A DNA stretch of 64,000 nucleotides from Heyndrickxia sp050281185 (GTDB lineage: Bacteria > Bacillota > Bacilli > Bacillales > Bacillaceae_C), in the NCBI RefSeq assembly GCF_050281185.1, contig NZ_JBNNWS010000016.1, positions 80,472 to 144,471 of the forward strand, given 5' to 3'. Every line of letters begins with the position of its first letter. The first letter of the stretch is position 1. Positions 18,000-28,291 of this stretch are shown in pieces. A program made the translations under genes and the position numbers. The notes beneath the pieces were generated by a model. That model made no database searches. It saw only the letters and a list, made by a program, of their open reading frames with translations, and had not been told where the DNA came from.

Positions 18000-19175
18000 T
18001 TAATCTTTTGTCTTGTTCAATTGGATTTCTTTAATTAAATCCACCCACAATTTTCCTATATTTTCGATTTCAAATCGTTTTACATTTACAAGTGCATTTT
18101 CAGCAAATTGTTTTCTCTTTTCTTCATTTCCGATGAGGTCTAATAAAGCATCTGCAAATGCGTCAACATTACCATTTTCGACTAATATGCCATCTTCATC
18201 ATTTGAAATAATCTCTGCTGGACCTTTCGGACAATCAAAACTAACTACTGGAACCCCACATTGCATAGCTTCCACAATAACCATTCCAAAACCTTCAAAC
18301 CGGGAGCTCAATGCGTAAATAGAGCTCTTAGATAGCTCTCCCTCCATATCCTGAGTGGCACCCATAAGATAAACATGATTATATAAACGATTTTCAGTAA
18401 TCAATTGTTGCAGGTTTGTTTTTTCTCTACCAAATCCAAATATTTTTAATTTCCAATCTGGAAAATACTTGTTTACTTTACTAAATGCCTCAATTAACAT
18501 ATCAAAACCCTTTTGGGGTGCAAGCCTTCCAGCTGCTAAAATAACTTTATCATTTAAAGGCGATATCGTTCCATTAAATTTTGGTATCGAATTCGTAATT
18601 TTCCTGACAATTACACCACTATCAGAAAATATTTTATCATAGTCCTTAGTATCATCGTCTGTAAGTGTAATCAAATAATCTAAATTACGATAATGTTTTT
18701 GTATAGACTTTTTCAATTTATCTGGATATATCCCAAAATTTAGATGTTCTTGACCGACAAGAACAACATTCTTATTAGCATATTTTGAAGCAAAAATATT
18801 AAAGCTTGGACGAGTAGTAATTAATATTCCAGAATCGATTGATTTAATAAAGTTGTACAATTTTATATCTGTTAAAAGTGAAAAAAATGTATATGCCTCG
18901 TCATCTGAATGGATAAGTCTGCTTTTCGATTTATTTAACTTGTTTATTACTTTTGATTTTAAATCTTTTGGTTTTTTATTTCTGCCAACATCATCATGTA
19001 ATATTGTCACCTTAATCCGTGGATCAATGGTGAAAAACTCTTTTGCACGTCTACGTAGTACACTTACTATTTCTACATCATATTTATTTTCCACTAAATA
19101 ATTCGCCACATTTAGAACAGTTCTTACTGTTCCACCCATACCATAAATATCGTATATTAAAAAATATATTTTCAA
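18000..19175 (-). CDS. GT4-family glycosyltransferase
   Basis: A 391-residue GT-B enzyme. The C-terminal Rossmann domain carries LAAGRLAPQKGFDMLIEAF and the retaining GT4 signature EX7E in SSRFEGFGMVIVEAMQCG, followed by GPAEIISNDEDGILV. The N-terminal half opens with a Rossmann strand and the GGTVRTVLNVANYL loop. Donor and acceptor cannot be read; in this setting a sugar substituent or linkage sugar of a surface polymer is likely. The start is TTG with AGGTG upstream, 6 bp after the stop of the large glycerophosphotransferase gene, so the two form an operon. Confidence 0.8.
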   Translation of the reverse strand: MKIYFLIYDIYGMGGTVRTVLNVANYLVENKYDVEIVSVLRRRAKEFFTIDPRIKVTILHDDVGRNKKPKDLKSKVINKLNKSKSRLIHSDDEAYTFFSLLTDIKLYNFIKSIDSGILITTRPSFNIFASKYANKNVVLVGQEHLNFGIYPDKLKKSIQKHYRNLDYLITLTDDDTKDYDKIFSDSGVIVRKITNSIPKFNGTISPLNDKVILAAGRLAPQKGFDMLIEAFSKVNKYFPDWKLKIFGFGREKTNLQQLITENRLYNHVYLMGATQDMEGELSKSSIYALSSRFEGFGMVIVEAMQCGVPVVSFDCPKGPAEIISNDEDGILVENGNVDAFADALLDLIGNEEKRKQFAENALVNVKRFEIENIGKLWVDLIKEIQLNKTKD

Positions 19176-19181
19176 TTTTAT

Positions 19182-22091
19182 TCACCTGCGCTGATTCTTT
19201 TCGAAAATTATTTCGATAGCACGTTGTGAGGCATGTCCATCGTCTAAATTACAAAATCTATCTTTGAAATTCTCGTATTTCTCACTATATTCATCCCTTA
19301 AATCCTCAATGTTCGCGATAGTTTCATAAAGCTCACTATCACTTAATACAATCGGTCCTGGAGCTTCTTCCTGAAAATCAAAATAAAACCCACGCATTTT
19401 TGAACCATATTTTAATAAATCATAAGTGTAGAATATTATAGGCCTATTTAAATTAGCGTAATCAAACATAACAGAAGAATAATCCGTAATTAGTATATCA
19501 GAAATTAAATATAGCTCTTGTATATCATCATAATAGGTTACATTGTAAACCAAATCTTCAAAACCAAGTAAATGTATTCTTGCAGCATCAAAATAATGAA
19601 GCCTTAAGAGTAGTACATATTCATCGCCAAATCTTTCTTTGAATTGATCCAAATCGAATCTAAATTCAAAAGGTGAAGACTTTTTACTTCCTTTACGATC
19701 ATCATCTCTCCACGTTGGGGCGTATAAAATGACCTTCTTACTAGGATCAATATTAAGTTGTTTTTTTATTTCCTCTACTTTTTTTACATTGTCATTCCGA
19801 TAAAAAATATCATTTCTAGGGTATCCAATTTCTAAAGTCTTTTTATTATAGTTATAAGCCCTCTTTAGAATTTCAGCTGTATAATGGTTTGGAGCAATTA
19901 AATAGTCCCAACGCTTTACCCTATTTAATAATTCTATAGATGTATTTTCCGCATACGCAACAGAATCTGGATCTACATCTAATCCAAGCTTTTTCAATGG
20001 AGTACCATGCCATGTTTCCACATGAATGGTGTCACTTCTCTTTTTGTAAAAATCCGGGAAGTTTCCATTATTAACAAAGTATTTGGCGGTTGCCATATAA
20101 AAATAATATTTAAACGAATGAGGCTTTACAAGAATAGGATTACCAGGCAAATCTTTTTGCAGATCCTTCATGACCCAAACCGCTTTTATATTTTTATTTT
20201 GTGATAACATTTCCTCATAAATTGCCTTAGGATTACATGCGTAGCTATTTCCATAATAACTTTGGAAAATATACGTATTGGACTGGATAGGAAATAACTT
20301 GTTTAAAATACGGTAAGAAGCAACATTTCCCTTCTCCATCATCTTTTTGATTCTTGTAATTTTATTAAGTCTATCTTCAAATGATTTATCGATTTTCTCT
20401 GGACTAATATTTAAAGTGAATCTGGATTGAATTTTTCCAAAATCAAGTTTACATATTAACGAATCAAATTTGATGTGATCTAATATCCAATCCTTCATAT
20501 TGCTTAATTTTTCATCCGGATAAGTAGCAATAACAGAGAATTCAAATTCAACATTCGTCTTATTGGTTTTATGAAGTTTCCACTTAGCAGGCAAATCAAA
20601 TGATTTTCCATATTTCCCTTTTATCGATATATATCCTTCAGCATGCTCGGATAATTCCTCATTAGGAAGCATAATATTTATTTTTCCGTTAATCTCCATA
20701 TTCTGGTTCGTAATATTAATTCTGCTTATAGATTTTGAATATGTGTAGTTGCGTATTAATAAAGATACATCATTTTGCGCCGTGTAATATGGTTTTACAA
20801 CAACTGCATCTGATTTATTATTTTGAACAAGCTGTTGTGGGAAACTGATAATATCCTTTTTATTAGAAATACGATCTAAACGAGACGATATTCGGTAATG
20901 TTTTTCCTCAATATCAATGAATAGGTCCCATACACCTTCCTTCAAACCATCATTACAAATCATTTCGTTAAGATTTGCTTTAAAGGTAAAATGGGAATTA
21001 TTAATTTTAATAGGGAATTCATGTATGACATTCAAATTCCTTTTTTTCATTACGAGCAGATAATCACCGGTAATATTTTGAAAAAGAGGATGGTTTGATA
21101 GTAATACAGCATTTATTGTTATACTCTCAGGGTCGACAAAAATAGTGTCAATTTCTACATTTAGATTATGATTACTTATTACTAACAATAAAGATTTTGT
21201 TTTTTTATTTTTTCTTATGGTTACCTCTTTTTCATTACCGTTAGAATCCTTAAAAATTACCGACTGGTTTGGAAAAATTGAGTCATCTACCAATTGTATG
21301 GATGAGCTTTCAATTTTATTAAGATTATGTGTATCTTGTGTATTGTTCTTAAGTTCAATTGTAATGTCAATTTCGTTTCCTTCTATTACATCCAAATCCA
21401 AATCATTCAAGTGAATACTAGCGTTAAATCCAGCCCAATTTAATTGATCTCCTAAATCCTTACGTTCGACATTTTGTACTTGAAAACTTTTTTCGTAATC
21501 ACCGTTCTCATTTCTTACAAGAATATTCTTAGTAATATTATTTTGTTTTGATGTATCCCATGATGGATAATAAGCATAGCCACTTAGTGAAAAGACTCCA
21601 TTATTATTTATGTGAGCCTTTTCTATTTTTGTAATTACGCTTGGTTGTTCAATTTTAAATGACATATTCCCATTTTTCGTTGCATAGGGAACTATAACCC
21701 TAGGAGAATGATTATAAAAAAACAACTGTGATTCAAAATTTATATCTAGACATTTTAGCCTGTATTTTTTTGAATATCCATTTGCCTTAACAATAATATA
21801 TACATCCCAAAAATTAGTGTCAGCAATCATTTCATTATTCCCTGCAATGTCTATAATTGTCTCATAGATATTTTTTTCATTTAGAGATTTATTATGGTTC
21901 AACGTAAAGAAAAGTTCTTGACCATTTTCCCTCTGTTTTAAAAATAATTCTAGATTGCCTTCTTCTATATCTATTTGTGAATTTTCACTTATTTGTACAA
22001 TCATTTTCTGATCATTAAATAGGATTGAATGCAAAAAGTAAAAATTTTCAATGACTTTTGGTTTCCATAAAGATTCTAGAAAACCCATCAT
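19182..22091 (-). CDS. Large CDP-glycerol glycerophosphotransferase with ~600-residue beta-rich N-terminal region
   Basis: About 969 residues, far longer than TagB or TarF. The C-terminal 370 residues are a complete Glyphos_transf domain: SYYGNSYACNPKAIYEEM, TWHGTPLKKLGLDVD near residue 700, LRLHYFDAARI, ITDYSSVMFDYANLNRP and RGFYFDF. The N-terminal 600 residues have no recognisable catalytic motif and read as successive beta-sandwich units with alternating hydrophobic strands (for example KKTKSLLLVISNHNLNVEI), perhaps binding the polymer. AGAGGAG stands 5 nt before the ATG at 22091 (22088 also possible); the frame is open to TTG 22106. No signal peptide, so action at the inner membrane face is likely. 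Confidence 0.8.
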   Translation of the reverse strand: MMGFLESLWKPKVIENFYFLHSILFNDQKMIVQISENSQIDIEEGNLELFLKQRENGQELFFTLNHNKSLNEKNIYETIIDIAGNNEMIADTNFWDVYIIVKANGYSKKYRLKCLDINFESQLFFYNHSPRVIVPYATKNGNMSFKIEQPSVITKIEKAHINNNGVFSLSGYAYYPSWDTSKQNNITKNILVRNENGDYEKSFQVQNVERKDLGDQLNWAGFNASIHLNDLDLDVIEGNEIDITIELKNNTQDTHNLNKIESSSIQLVDDSIFPNQSVIFKDSNGNEKEVTIRKNKKTKSLLLVISNHNLNVEIDTIFVDPESITINAVLLSNHPLFQNITGDYLLVMKKRNLNVIHEFPIKINNSHFTFKANLNEMICNDGLKEGVWDLFIDIEEKHYRISSRLDRISNKKDIISFPQQLVQNNKSDAVVVKPYYTAQNDVSLLIRNYTYSKSISRINITNQNMEINGKINIMLPNEELSEHAEGYISIKGKYGKSFDLPAKWKLHKTNKTNVEFEFSVIATYPDEKLSNMKDWILDHIKFDSLICKLDFGKIQSRFTLNISPEKIDKSFEDRLNKITRIKKMMEKGNVASYRILNKLFPIQSNTYIFQSYYGNSYACNPKAIYEEMLSQNKNIKAVWVMKDLQKDLPGNPILVKPHSFKYYFYMATAKYFVNNGNFPDFYKKRSDTIHVETWHGTPLKKLGLDVDPDSVAYAENTSIELLNRVKRWDYLIAPNHYTAEILKRAYNYNKKTLEIGYPRNDIFYRNDNVKKVEEIKKQLNIDPSKKVILYAPTWRDDDRKGSKKSSPFEFRFDLDQFKERFGDEYVLLLRLHYFDAARIHLLGFEDLVYNVTYYDDIQELYLISDILITDYSSVMFDYANLNRPIIFYTYDLLKYGSKMRGFYFDFQEEAPGPIVLSDSELYETIANIEDLRDEYSEKYENFKDRFCNLDDGHASQRAIEIIFEKNQRR

Positions 22092-22106
22092 AAAAACTCC
22101 TCTCAA

Positions 22107-22616
22107 AACTCATCATGAGCTCTTATTTAGGTATTATTTTTAAGATATTTTGGTCCCTTTATTCCCATTATCATGACAATAAGTAATATGCATATTCATT
22201 ATACCGATTAATAATATCTGTACATTAAACAAACTTATGCAGGATAACAGATGATATAAATCTATGTTTCATTCCTAAAACACAATAAGTTATTCTAACA
22301 TAAAATTTTTATTTTGTAATTTGTTTCTCAAATTCAACATTAGAAAGAATAGTAGATTTATTCCAATCAGAAAAAATCCATATTCCTCTTAATATAGCAA
22401 TCAATCAAATAAATATTCTCTCTCCTCATAATTAATAAGAATTTAATAGAGACAGAAGTAATTATTTATTCTATTATAAATAGAGTAATAGAAAAAATTA
22501 CATAATTTTCTATCACTCAAAATATGTAATTTCCAACCGAAAAAAGACTGTTAGTTACAAAATTTATTAATCTCACATTAACAGTCTATTACTAACTTTA
22601 TAGGAGAGGGGATCAG
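22107..22616. other. AT-rich divergent intergenic region with leader inverted repeat
   Basis: A 510-bp gap between the large glycerophosphotransferase (minus) and the wall hydrolase (plus). It is very AT-rich and has no convincing gene. AGACTGTTA at 22545-22553 and TAACAGTCT at 22579-22587 form a perfect 9-bp inverted repeat with a 25-nt spacer, ending about 30 bp before the wall hydrolase start; it may act in the mRNA leader or as an operator. Confidence 0.6.
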
Positions 22617-24620
22617 ATGAAAAAAATAGGAAAAGTACTAGTTTTAACATCAAGTATATTAATAGCTGCTCCTTTAATGTCCAATACACCATTTGACATT
22701 ATAATGGCAGAGGCAAGCAGCAATATTAAAATGAAGAAAACTTCTTTTAAAACAACCGCTAATTTAAACATACGGAAGGGAGCAGGAACAAAATACAAAG
22801 TTAGTTATACTATACCGAAAGGAAAAATTGTAACATCTACCTTAAAAAATGGCACTTGGTACAAAGTAACATATACATATAAGTCAAAAGGAAAAAGTAT
22901 AACTAAAACAGGCTGGGTTAGCCGAACTTATTTAAAAGAATATTATCAGTACACTAAAATAGCCAAATCGTATTATTTTACAAAAACGACGACGAAGCTC
23001 TACTCCACGCCTGATACAAAGAAGAAAGCAGTTTACACCATCCCGGGAAAGAACGGATTTTATTCTACTCAAAAAGTAGTGAATAGTGTTGGACAAACAT
23101 GGTTCCGAATTTCTTATAAAGGAAAAGTACTTTATGTAAATAGTAATAGTGTCAGCAAAAACTCTTTTACATCGTTTGCCAAAACTAAATACACAGCCAA
23201 TAAAGATACATACCTATTTCATTCCTATGGAAATGTAAATAAAAAACTAGTGAAAATTCCCAAAGGAACTATTGTCCAATCTACTAAAAAAATTAGCGAT
23301 TGGTATAGTATAACTTTCAATGGGAAATCTGGATATATCTACATTAAAGATTTTTCCCCAATTGCTGTTATAACTGAAAAAAAGATTGAAGATACAACCT
23401 TTATTACAACTGCTGGATTAAATCTTAGAAAAACAGCAGATGTGTCATCTACTATACTAACTACAATCCCGAACTCAAAAATCGTAGTTGCAACCCATAA
23501 AGTTTCCAATGGATGGTATAAGGTAAGATACGGCAGTAAAATTGGCTATGTAAGTGGCAGCTATATCAAGGAAGTGAGAACTGGTGATCCAATAACGAGT
23601 CGAACTGGGTATCAATTCATTGATTTACGAACGAAGTCACCCGTAACAGCTAAGCAAATTAATGACTATATAGCAAAATATGTGAAGGCAACAGGTAAAA
23701 TAAGTGTACTGACCGGTAAGGGGCAAGCATTTATTAATGCAGGAAACAAGTATGGAGTAAATGCACTTTATTTAGCTGCCCATGCGATTCATGAAAGTGC
23801 CTATGGAACCTCTAATATTTCATTAGGCAAAAATAATTTATTTGGATTTGGGGCCTATGATGCTACTCCATTTGTCGCTGCTTATCGTTTTGCAACAGTA
23901 GACCTTAATATTGACTATATTGCCCGGGAAATGAAAGCTACTTACTTAAACGATAAAAATTGGAAGTATAATGGACCATATTTAGGTTTCAGTACAAAAG
24001 ATTTAAAAAATACACGAATCGATTCGAATAGTGAAGGAATGAATTTTTACTATGCAAGTGATCCTTATTGGGGTAAAACAATCGCTAAGCATATGGAGAA
24101 TATACTACCTTTTGATAAAGCCTATTACAGCAAGGCTGTAGCGAATACTGTTGTTCCAGCTCAACCTGAAAAACCTGATGGCAGCGATATTTTTCCAAAT
24201 GGGATCCAAGCAGTTGCCAATCAGGATATAGTATTAAATAGTAAACAAGGAGTAAACGATGCCGTTAAAAAGCTCAAGAAAAAATCAACGTTTTTCTTAA
24301 TTGAAAAAACGAATGATTATTGGGTTAAAGTAAAGGTCGATAATAAAATATACTGGACAAATGATATTAATTTTGTTACTTACAAAAAATATTTATCTGT
24401 CCAAAATTTAGGAAGGGTTACTGCTACAGCATTAAATGTCCGTAGTGCTCCTAACTCAACCACTATAGGAACATTAAATCTTAATGACTATGTACAGATT
24501 GTTTTGCAAAAAGACGGTAAGCTAACAATGGATAGCACAAAAACTTGGTACAAAGTGACATTGGCTAATGGAAAAACAGGCTGGGTAAGTGCAAAATATA
24601 TTGTGGATGAGCTTAAATAA
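22617..24620 (+). CDS. Secreted SH3-domain N-acetylglucosaminidase (LytD-like autolysin)
   Basis: A 667-residue exported protein. A signal peptide spans about residues 1-34 (KKIGKVLVLTSSILIAAPLM, cleavage near AEASS). Bacterial SH3 repeats occur near 45-108, 118-180, 190-245 and 258-315 (TTANLNIRKGAGTKY, TTAGLNLRKTADVSS) and once at the C-terminus, near 600-667 (TALNVRSAPNSTTIG). Between them, about 360-500, is a glucosaminidase domain with LAAHAIHESAYGTSNIS, holding the catalytic Glu, and NNLFGFGAYD. It should cut GlcNAc-MurNAc bonds in peptidoglycan. The ATG follows GGAGAGGGG. It stands alone as a transcription unit ended by the 24683-24719 terminator. Confidence 0.88.
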   Translation: MKKIGKVLVLTSSILIAAPLMSNTPFDIIMAEASSNIKMKKTSFKTTANLNIRKGAGTKYKVSYTIPKGKIVTSTLKNGTWYKVTYTYKSKGKSITKTGWVSRTYLKEYYQYTKIAKSYYFTKTTTKLYSTPDTKKKAVYTIPGKNGFYSTQKVVNSVGQTWFRISYKGKVLYVNSNSVSKNSFTSFAKTKYTANKDTYLFHSYGNVNKKLVKIPKGTIVQSTKKISDWYSITFNGKSGYIYIKDFSPIAVITEKKIEDTTFITTAGLNLRKTADVSSTILTTIPNSKIVVATHKVSNGWYKVRYGSKIGYVSGSYIKEVRTGDPITSRTGYQFIDLRTKSPVTAKQINDYIAKYVKATGKISVLTGKGQAFINAGNKYGVNALYLAAHAIHESAYGTSNISLGKNNLFGFGAYDATPFVAAYRFATVDLNIDYIAREMKATYLNDKNWKYNGPYLGFSTKDLKNTRIDSNSEGMNFYYASDPYWGKTIAKHMENILPFDKAYYSKAVANTVVPAQPEKPDGSDIFPNGIQAVANQDIVLNSKQGVNDAVKKLKKKSTFFLIEKTNDYWVKVKVDNKIYWTNDINFVTYKKYLSVQNLGRVTATALNVRSAPNSTTIGTLNLNDYVQIVLQKDGKLTMDSTKTWYKVTLANGKTGWVSAKYIVDELK

Positions 24621-24682
24621 AGCTAATTTATCCATTTGAAAAATTGTTTCCTCTAAACAGAGAGGATAAAAATATTACGCAT

Positions 24683-24719
24683 AAAAAAGAAGAAGCACAC
24701 TTTCTGCTTCTTCTTTTAA
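24683..24719. terminator. Bidirectional terminator between wall hydrolase and gtaB
   Basis: A 13-bp stem (24685-24697 with 24705-24717) with a 7-nt loop. The A-rich left and T-rich right arms supply the U-tract in both directions. Confidence 0.9.
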
Positions 24720-24739
24720 TATTGAAACTTACGTTAAAT

Positions 24740-25627
24740 TTACTCCTTGTTACTAATGAAATTTCTCTTAACTAATTCTTGTAAATAATTGATCATATCA
24801 TTTCTTAAATCTTCTCTAGAGAGCGCCATTTCTATTGTTGTTTTAATAAATCCAAATTTTTCACCAACGTCATACCGTGTACCTTCAAAATTATATGCAT
24901 ATACTTTTTGTTTTTCGTTTAGTTTTTGAATGGCATCTGTTAATTGAATTTCTCCACCAGAACCAATTTGTTGTAAATCTAGGTAGTCAAATATTTCAGG
25001 TGTTAGTACATAGCGCCCCATGATGGCAATATTGGAAGGCGCCTCTGCAATTTCTGGCTTTTCCACAAAATTATTAACTTCATATAATCGTCCAAGTTGT
25101 TTAAGTGGATCAATGATACCATATCTATATGTTTCATTATCAGGAACCTGCTGTACTCCGATTACAGGAGAATCCACTTCTTGAAATACATTCATAAGTT
25201 GTTTTAAACAAGGTGTACTAGATTGAACAATATCATCACCAAGTAAAACTGCAAAAGGCTCATTACCAATAAATTTTCTTGCACACCAAATTGCATGCCC
25301 AAGACCTTTTGGTTCTTTTTGTCGTATATAATGAATGTCAACTTTAGAAGGCTGACGAACCTTTTCAAGAAGTTCAAACTTTTCCTTTTGAATTAAATTA
25401 TCTTCTAATTCAAAAGCATAGTCAAAATGATCCTCAATCGATCTTTTACCCTTACCAGTTACAATAATAATATCTTCAATTCCGGATTCGACTGCTTCTT
25501 CAACAATATATTGAATGGTTGGTTTGTCTACAATCGGAAGCATTTCCTTTGGCATGGCTTTCGTTGCAGGAAGAAATCTTGTACCTAAACCAGCTGCCGG
25601 GATAATTGCTTTTTTTACTTTTTTCAT
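24740..25627 (-). CDS. gtaB: UTP-glucose-1-phosphate uridylyltransferase, copy 1
   Basis: A 295-residue nucleotidyltransferase making UDP-glucose from UTP and glucose 1-phosphate. The N-terminal signature AAGLGTRFLPATKAMPKEML and the middle motif KGLGHAIWCARKFIG are intact, with FVEKPEIAEAP and the VGEKFGFIK segment toward the C-terminus. UDP-glucose supplies teichoic acid glucosylation and glycolipid anchors. The ATG follows GAGGTG. A second, very similar gene lies at 30860-31738; the two bracket the GT2-glycerophosphotransferase and glycerophosphotransferase-GT4 genes. Confidence 0.93.
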   Translation of the reverse strand: MKKVKKAIIPAAGLGTRFLPATKAMPKEMLPIVDKPTIQYIVEEAVESGIEDIIIVTGKGKRSIEDHFDYAFELEDNLIQKEKFELLEKVRQPSKVDIHYIRQKEPKGLGHAIWCARKFIGNEPFAVLLGDDIVQSSTPCLKQLMNVFQEVDSPVIGVQQVPDNETYRYGIIDPLKQLGRLYEVNNFVEKPEIAEAPSNIAIMGRYVLTPEIFDYLDLQQIGSGGEIQLTDAIQKLNEKQKVYAYNFEGTRYDVGEKFGFIKTTIEMALSREDLRNDMINYLQELVKRNFISNKE

Positions 25628-25830
25628 TTCTGTTCACCTCTATTAAGTTGACTCTCCACTAAATTGTATTACATATCAGCTTTATTAAAAAGAGAAATGG
25701 TTGAAGATAATGTGTCTAAATAATAATAACATTATTGACTTATTTTTCAAAAACATGTAAAACCCTCTTTAGCATCTATGATTCAGGAGTAAAGAAAAGG
25801 GACGGAAACCAGCATCCATCCCTAGAGCAA

Positions 25831-27951
25831 TTATTCATGAAAAATCTTTTCTACAACTTTTTTCGATGCTTCACCATTATCCCAGTCACAAAACCTTAGA
25901 TAAAATTGGTCATAAATTTCTCGATATTGATCATTAACTTTATCAATGTTAGCAATAGCATCAATGACCTCATCAGATGTTCTTAGTAATGGACCTGGGA
26001 CCTCATTTTCAATATTAATATAAAAACCTCTTAGGGTATCACGATATTTCTCTAAATCATAAGTAAAGAATAAAATCGGTCTTTTTAAATTAGCATAATC
26101 GAAAAATACAGAAGAATAATCTGTAATTAATATATCTGAGATTAAGTATAATTCTGCGATATCATCGTATTTTGAGAAATTATATGCAAATCCTTCTAAT
26201 CCGCTTGTCTCAATGTCATCTGCAATAAAATAATGCATTCTTAAAGCAACTACATATTCATTACCAAGCTGCTCTTTCAGTTTTTGTAAATCTAATTTTA
26301 AATTAAATTTATATTTTCCAGGTTCATAGAATTCGTCATCTCTCCATGTTGGAGCATAAAGAATGACTTTCTTATCAAGGGGAATATTTAACTTCCCTTT
26401 AAGGCTCCTAATGTACGCTTCATTATTCTTTTGATATAAAATATCATTTCGCGGGTAGCCAAACTCTAACATCGTTTTCTCAAACTTAAAGGCCCTTCTA
26501 AATATTTCTGAAGAATATTGATTCGGAGAGATTAAATAATCCCAACGTCTAGACTGCTGATAGAAATGCTTTTTATAATTTGGATTGGCTGAATAGATAT
26601 CATTCATATCAAACACCAGTTTTTTCAATGGAGTACCGTGCCATGTTTGTAAATAAATATTCCCCGGGCGTTTATTTAAATGTAATGGTAAACGTGAATT
26701 ACTTACCCAATATTTTGATGTAGCTAGATAATAATAATAGGACAAGCTAAAACGTTTTACTTGTTTCGCATTTCCTTGAATGTCTCTTCCTTTTTTATTA
26801 AAAATCCAGACGTATTTGTAATTCATATTATTTTGTAACATATACTCATAGATGTATTTTGGACTATCAGAATAATTTTTTCCTAAAAAACTCTCGAAAA
26901 CAATCGTTCTTTCTTTTAACGGCAACTTCATAAATAGTGTTCTGTATAATTGAATATAAATTTTTCGCTTACTCCCAATCGCCCTTTTTATATTTCTTGC
27001 AAAATGATGGAAGCTCATTAGCTTTGAGAATTGATCTTGTTTTCTTTTCAGCAAAAACTTAAATTCATTTCGTACAACCATGTTCAACCTTTTCCATTTT
27101 GACTGATCCACTTTTTCTGCAGAAATTGCAACTTCATTGAAATAGTTATTGATAATATCTCGTTTAGAAAATAGCATTACAATATTTTTTCTGTAAAAAT
27201 TTAAAAATAACTCATCTAAATAAGTAATAGCACGATCATTGTTTTTATATTCTTCTTTTAAATCATTAAAAATACTTAAAAAATCCATTAAAATTTTTTC
27301 ATTTTCACGCTGCATTATAGCTGGATTTGAGATTGGATCGTTGCGCAATCTTTTAAAATAATAACAGGATCGGACATAGGAAGTAGACTCCATACGTTGC
27401 ACCATTTGAGTGATAAAGGGTAACTCGGAATAACATTCTACCTTCTCTGAAAATCTTAAATGATTTTTATTAACAAATTCCGTAGAAATTAATCTATGTA
27501 AAATGGAACAATTTCTAAAATGTCTGTTTAGGTTTGTAATTTCTACTAGCTCAATCTCTAATTCTATGTTTTTACTATCCTCTTTTGTTTTTATTTTCCT
27601 TTGCTGTCCGGAAATCATATTATTATCGCCGATGTTTTCCACTAACAACTGAATGGCATCAAGTGAAAGAAAATCATCACTATCAAGAAAATAAACATAA
27701 TCTCCTGTTGCATTTTTTATTCCTAAATTCCTTGAATAACCGACTCCTTTGTTTTCACTTAAGTGAATGGAGTGAATTCTTTCGTCTTTATCGGAAAACT
27801 CTTTCATAATTTCCTGTGATTGATCTGTTGATCCATCATTGATTAACAAAATTTCAATATTTTTATAGGTTTGATTTACTACTGAATCTAAGCAATCCGA
27901 TAAAAACTCAGAAGTATTATAGATAGGAATAATAATTGAAACTTTTTTCAT
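25831..27951 (-). CDS. GT2 glycosyltransferase fused to CDP-glycerol glycerophosphotransferase
   Basis: About 706 residues. Residues 1-230 are a GT-A glycosyltransferase family 2 domain (SIIIPIYNTSEFLSDCLDS, LINDGSTDQSQ, metal motif YFLDSDDFL). A helical linker spans about 230-330. Residues 335-706 are a complete Glyphos_transf domain: ESFLGKNYSDSPKYIYEYM, TWHGTPLKKLVFDMND near residue 430, LRMHYFIADD, ITDYSSVFFDYANLKRP. One polypeptide could thus add a sugar and a glycerol phosphate, giving a sugar-containing polyol-phosphate repeat. The frame extends to ATG 28023 without a ribosome site; ATG 27951 gives the canonical GT2 start, although its GGAGAG is 14 nt away. Confidence 0.83.
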   Translation of the reverse strand: MKKVSIIIPIYNTSEFLSDCLDSVVNQTYKNIEILLINDGSTDQSQEIMKEFSDKDERIHSIHLSENKGVGYSRNLGIKNATGDYVYFLDSDDFLSLDAIQLLVENIGDNNMISGQQRKIKTKEDSKNIELEIELVEITNLNRHFRNCSILHRLISTEFVNKNHLRFSEKVECYSELPFITQMVQRMESTSYVRSCYYFKRLRNDPISNPAIMQRENEKILMDFLSIFNDLKEEYKNNDRAITYLDELFLNFYRKNIVMLFSKRDIINNYFNEVAISAEKVDQSKWKRLNMVVRNEFKFLLKRKQDQFSKLMSFHHFARNIKRAIGSKRKIYIQLYRTLFMKLPLKERTIVFESFLGKNYSDSPKYIYEYMLQNNMNYKYVWIFNKKGRDIQGNAKQVKRFSLSYYYYLATSKYWVSNSRLPLHLNKRPGNIYLQTWHGTPLKKLVFDMNDIYSANPNYKKHFYQQSRRWDYLISPNQYSSEIFRRAFKFEKTMLEFGYPRNDILYQKNNEAYIRSLKGKLNIPLDKKVILYAPTWRDDEFYEPGKYKFNLKLDLQKLKEQLGNEYVVALRMHYFIADDIETSGLEGFAYNFSKYDDIAELYLISDILITDYSSVFFDYANLKRPILFFTYDLEKYRDTLRGFYINIENEVPGPLLRTSDEVIDAIANIDKVNDQYREIYDQFYLRFCDWDNGEASKKVVEKIFHE

Positions 27952-28291
27952 TTTTTTTAGGTTAACTCTCCTTAATTTGATAATTTTGAGATGGCTTTTT
28001 AGATAAACAAAAAAATTCCACATAAAAGGAATTGTTAAAATTTACTTTTATTAAAAAACTTTCATCTAATATTCATTATAAATTTAACATAAATAATAAA
28101 AAATTTCATTTGTCTATTGAAATTTCCCTTTATCTTTATTTCAAAAAGAACAAAAATTACCAAGTGAAATTATAAAATCCTTTTCAACTACCCATACTAT
28201 GGAGAGAAATGTAATGATCTTCCATAGGAAAGATGAATAAGAGTCATTGACTACAATTAATCAGCTTTTCATGGGTTTTGCGGAGGAAGAA

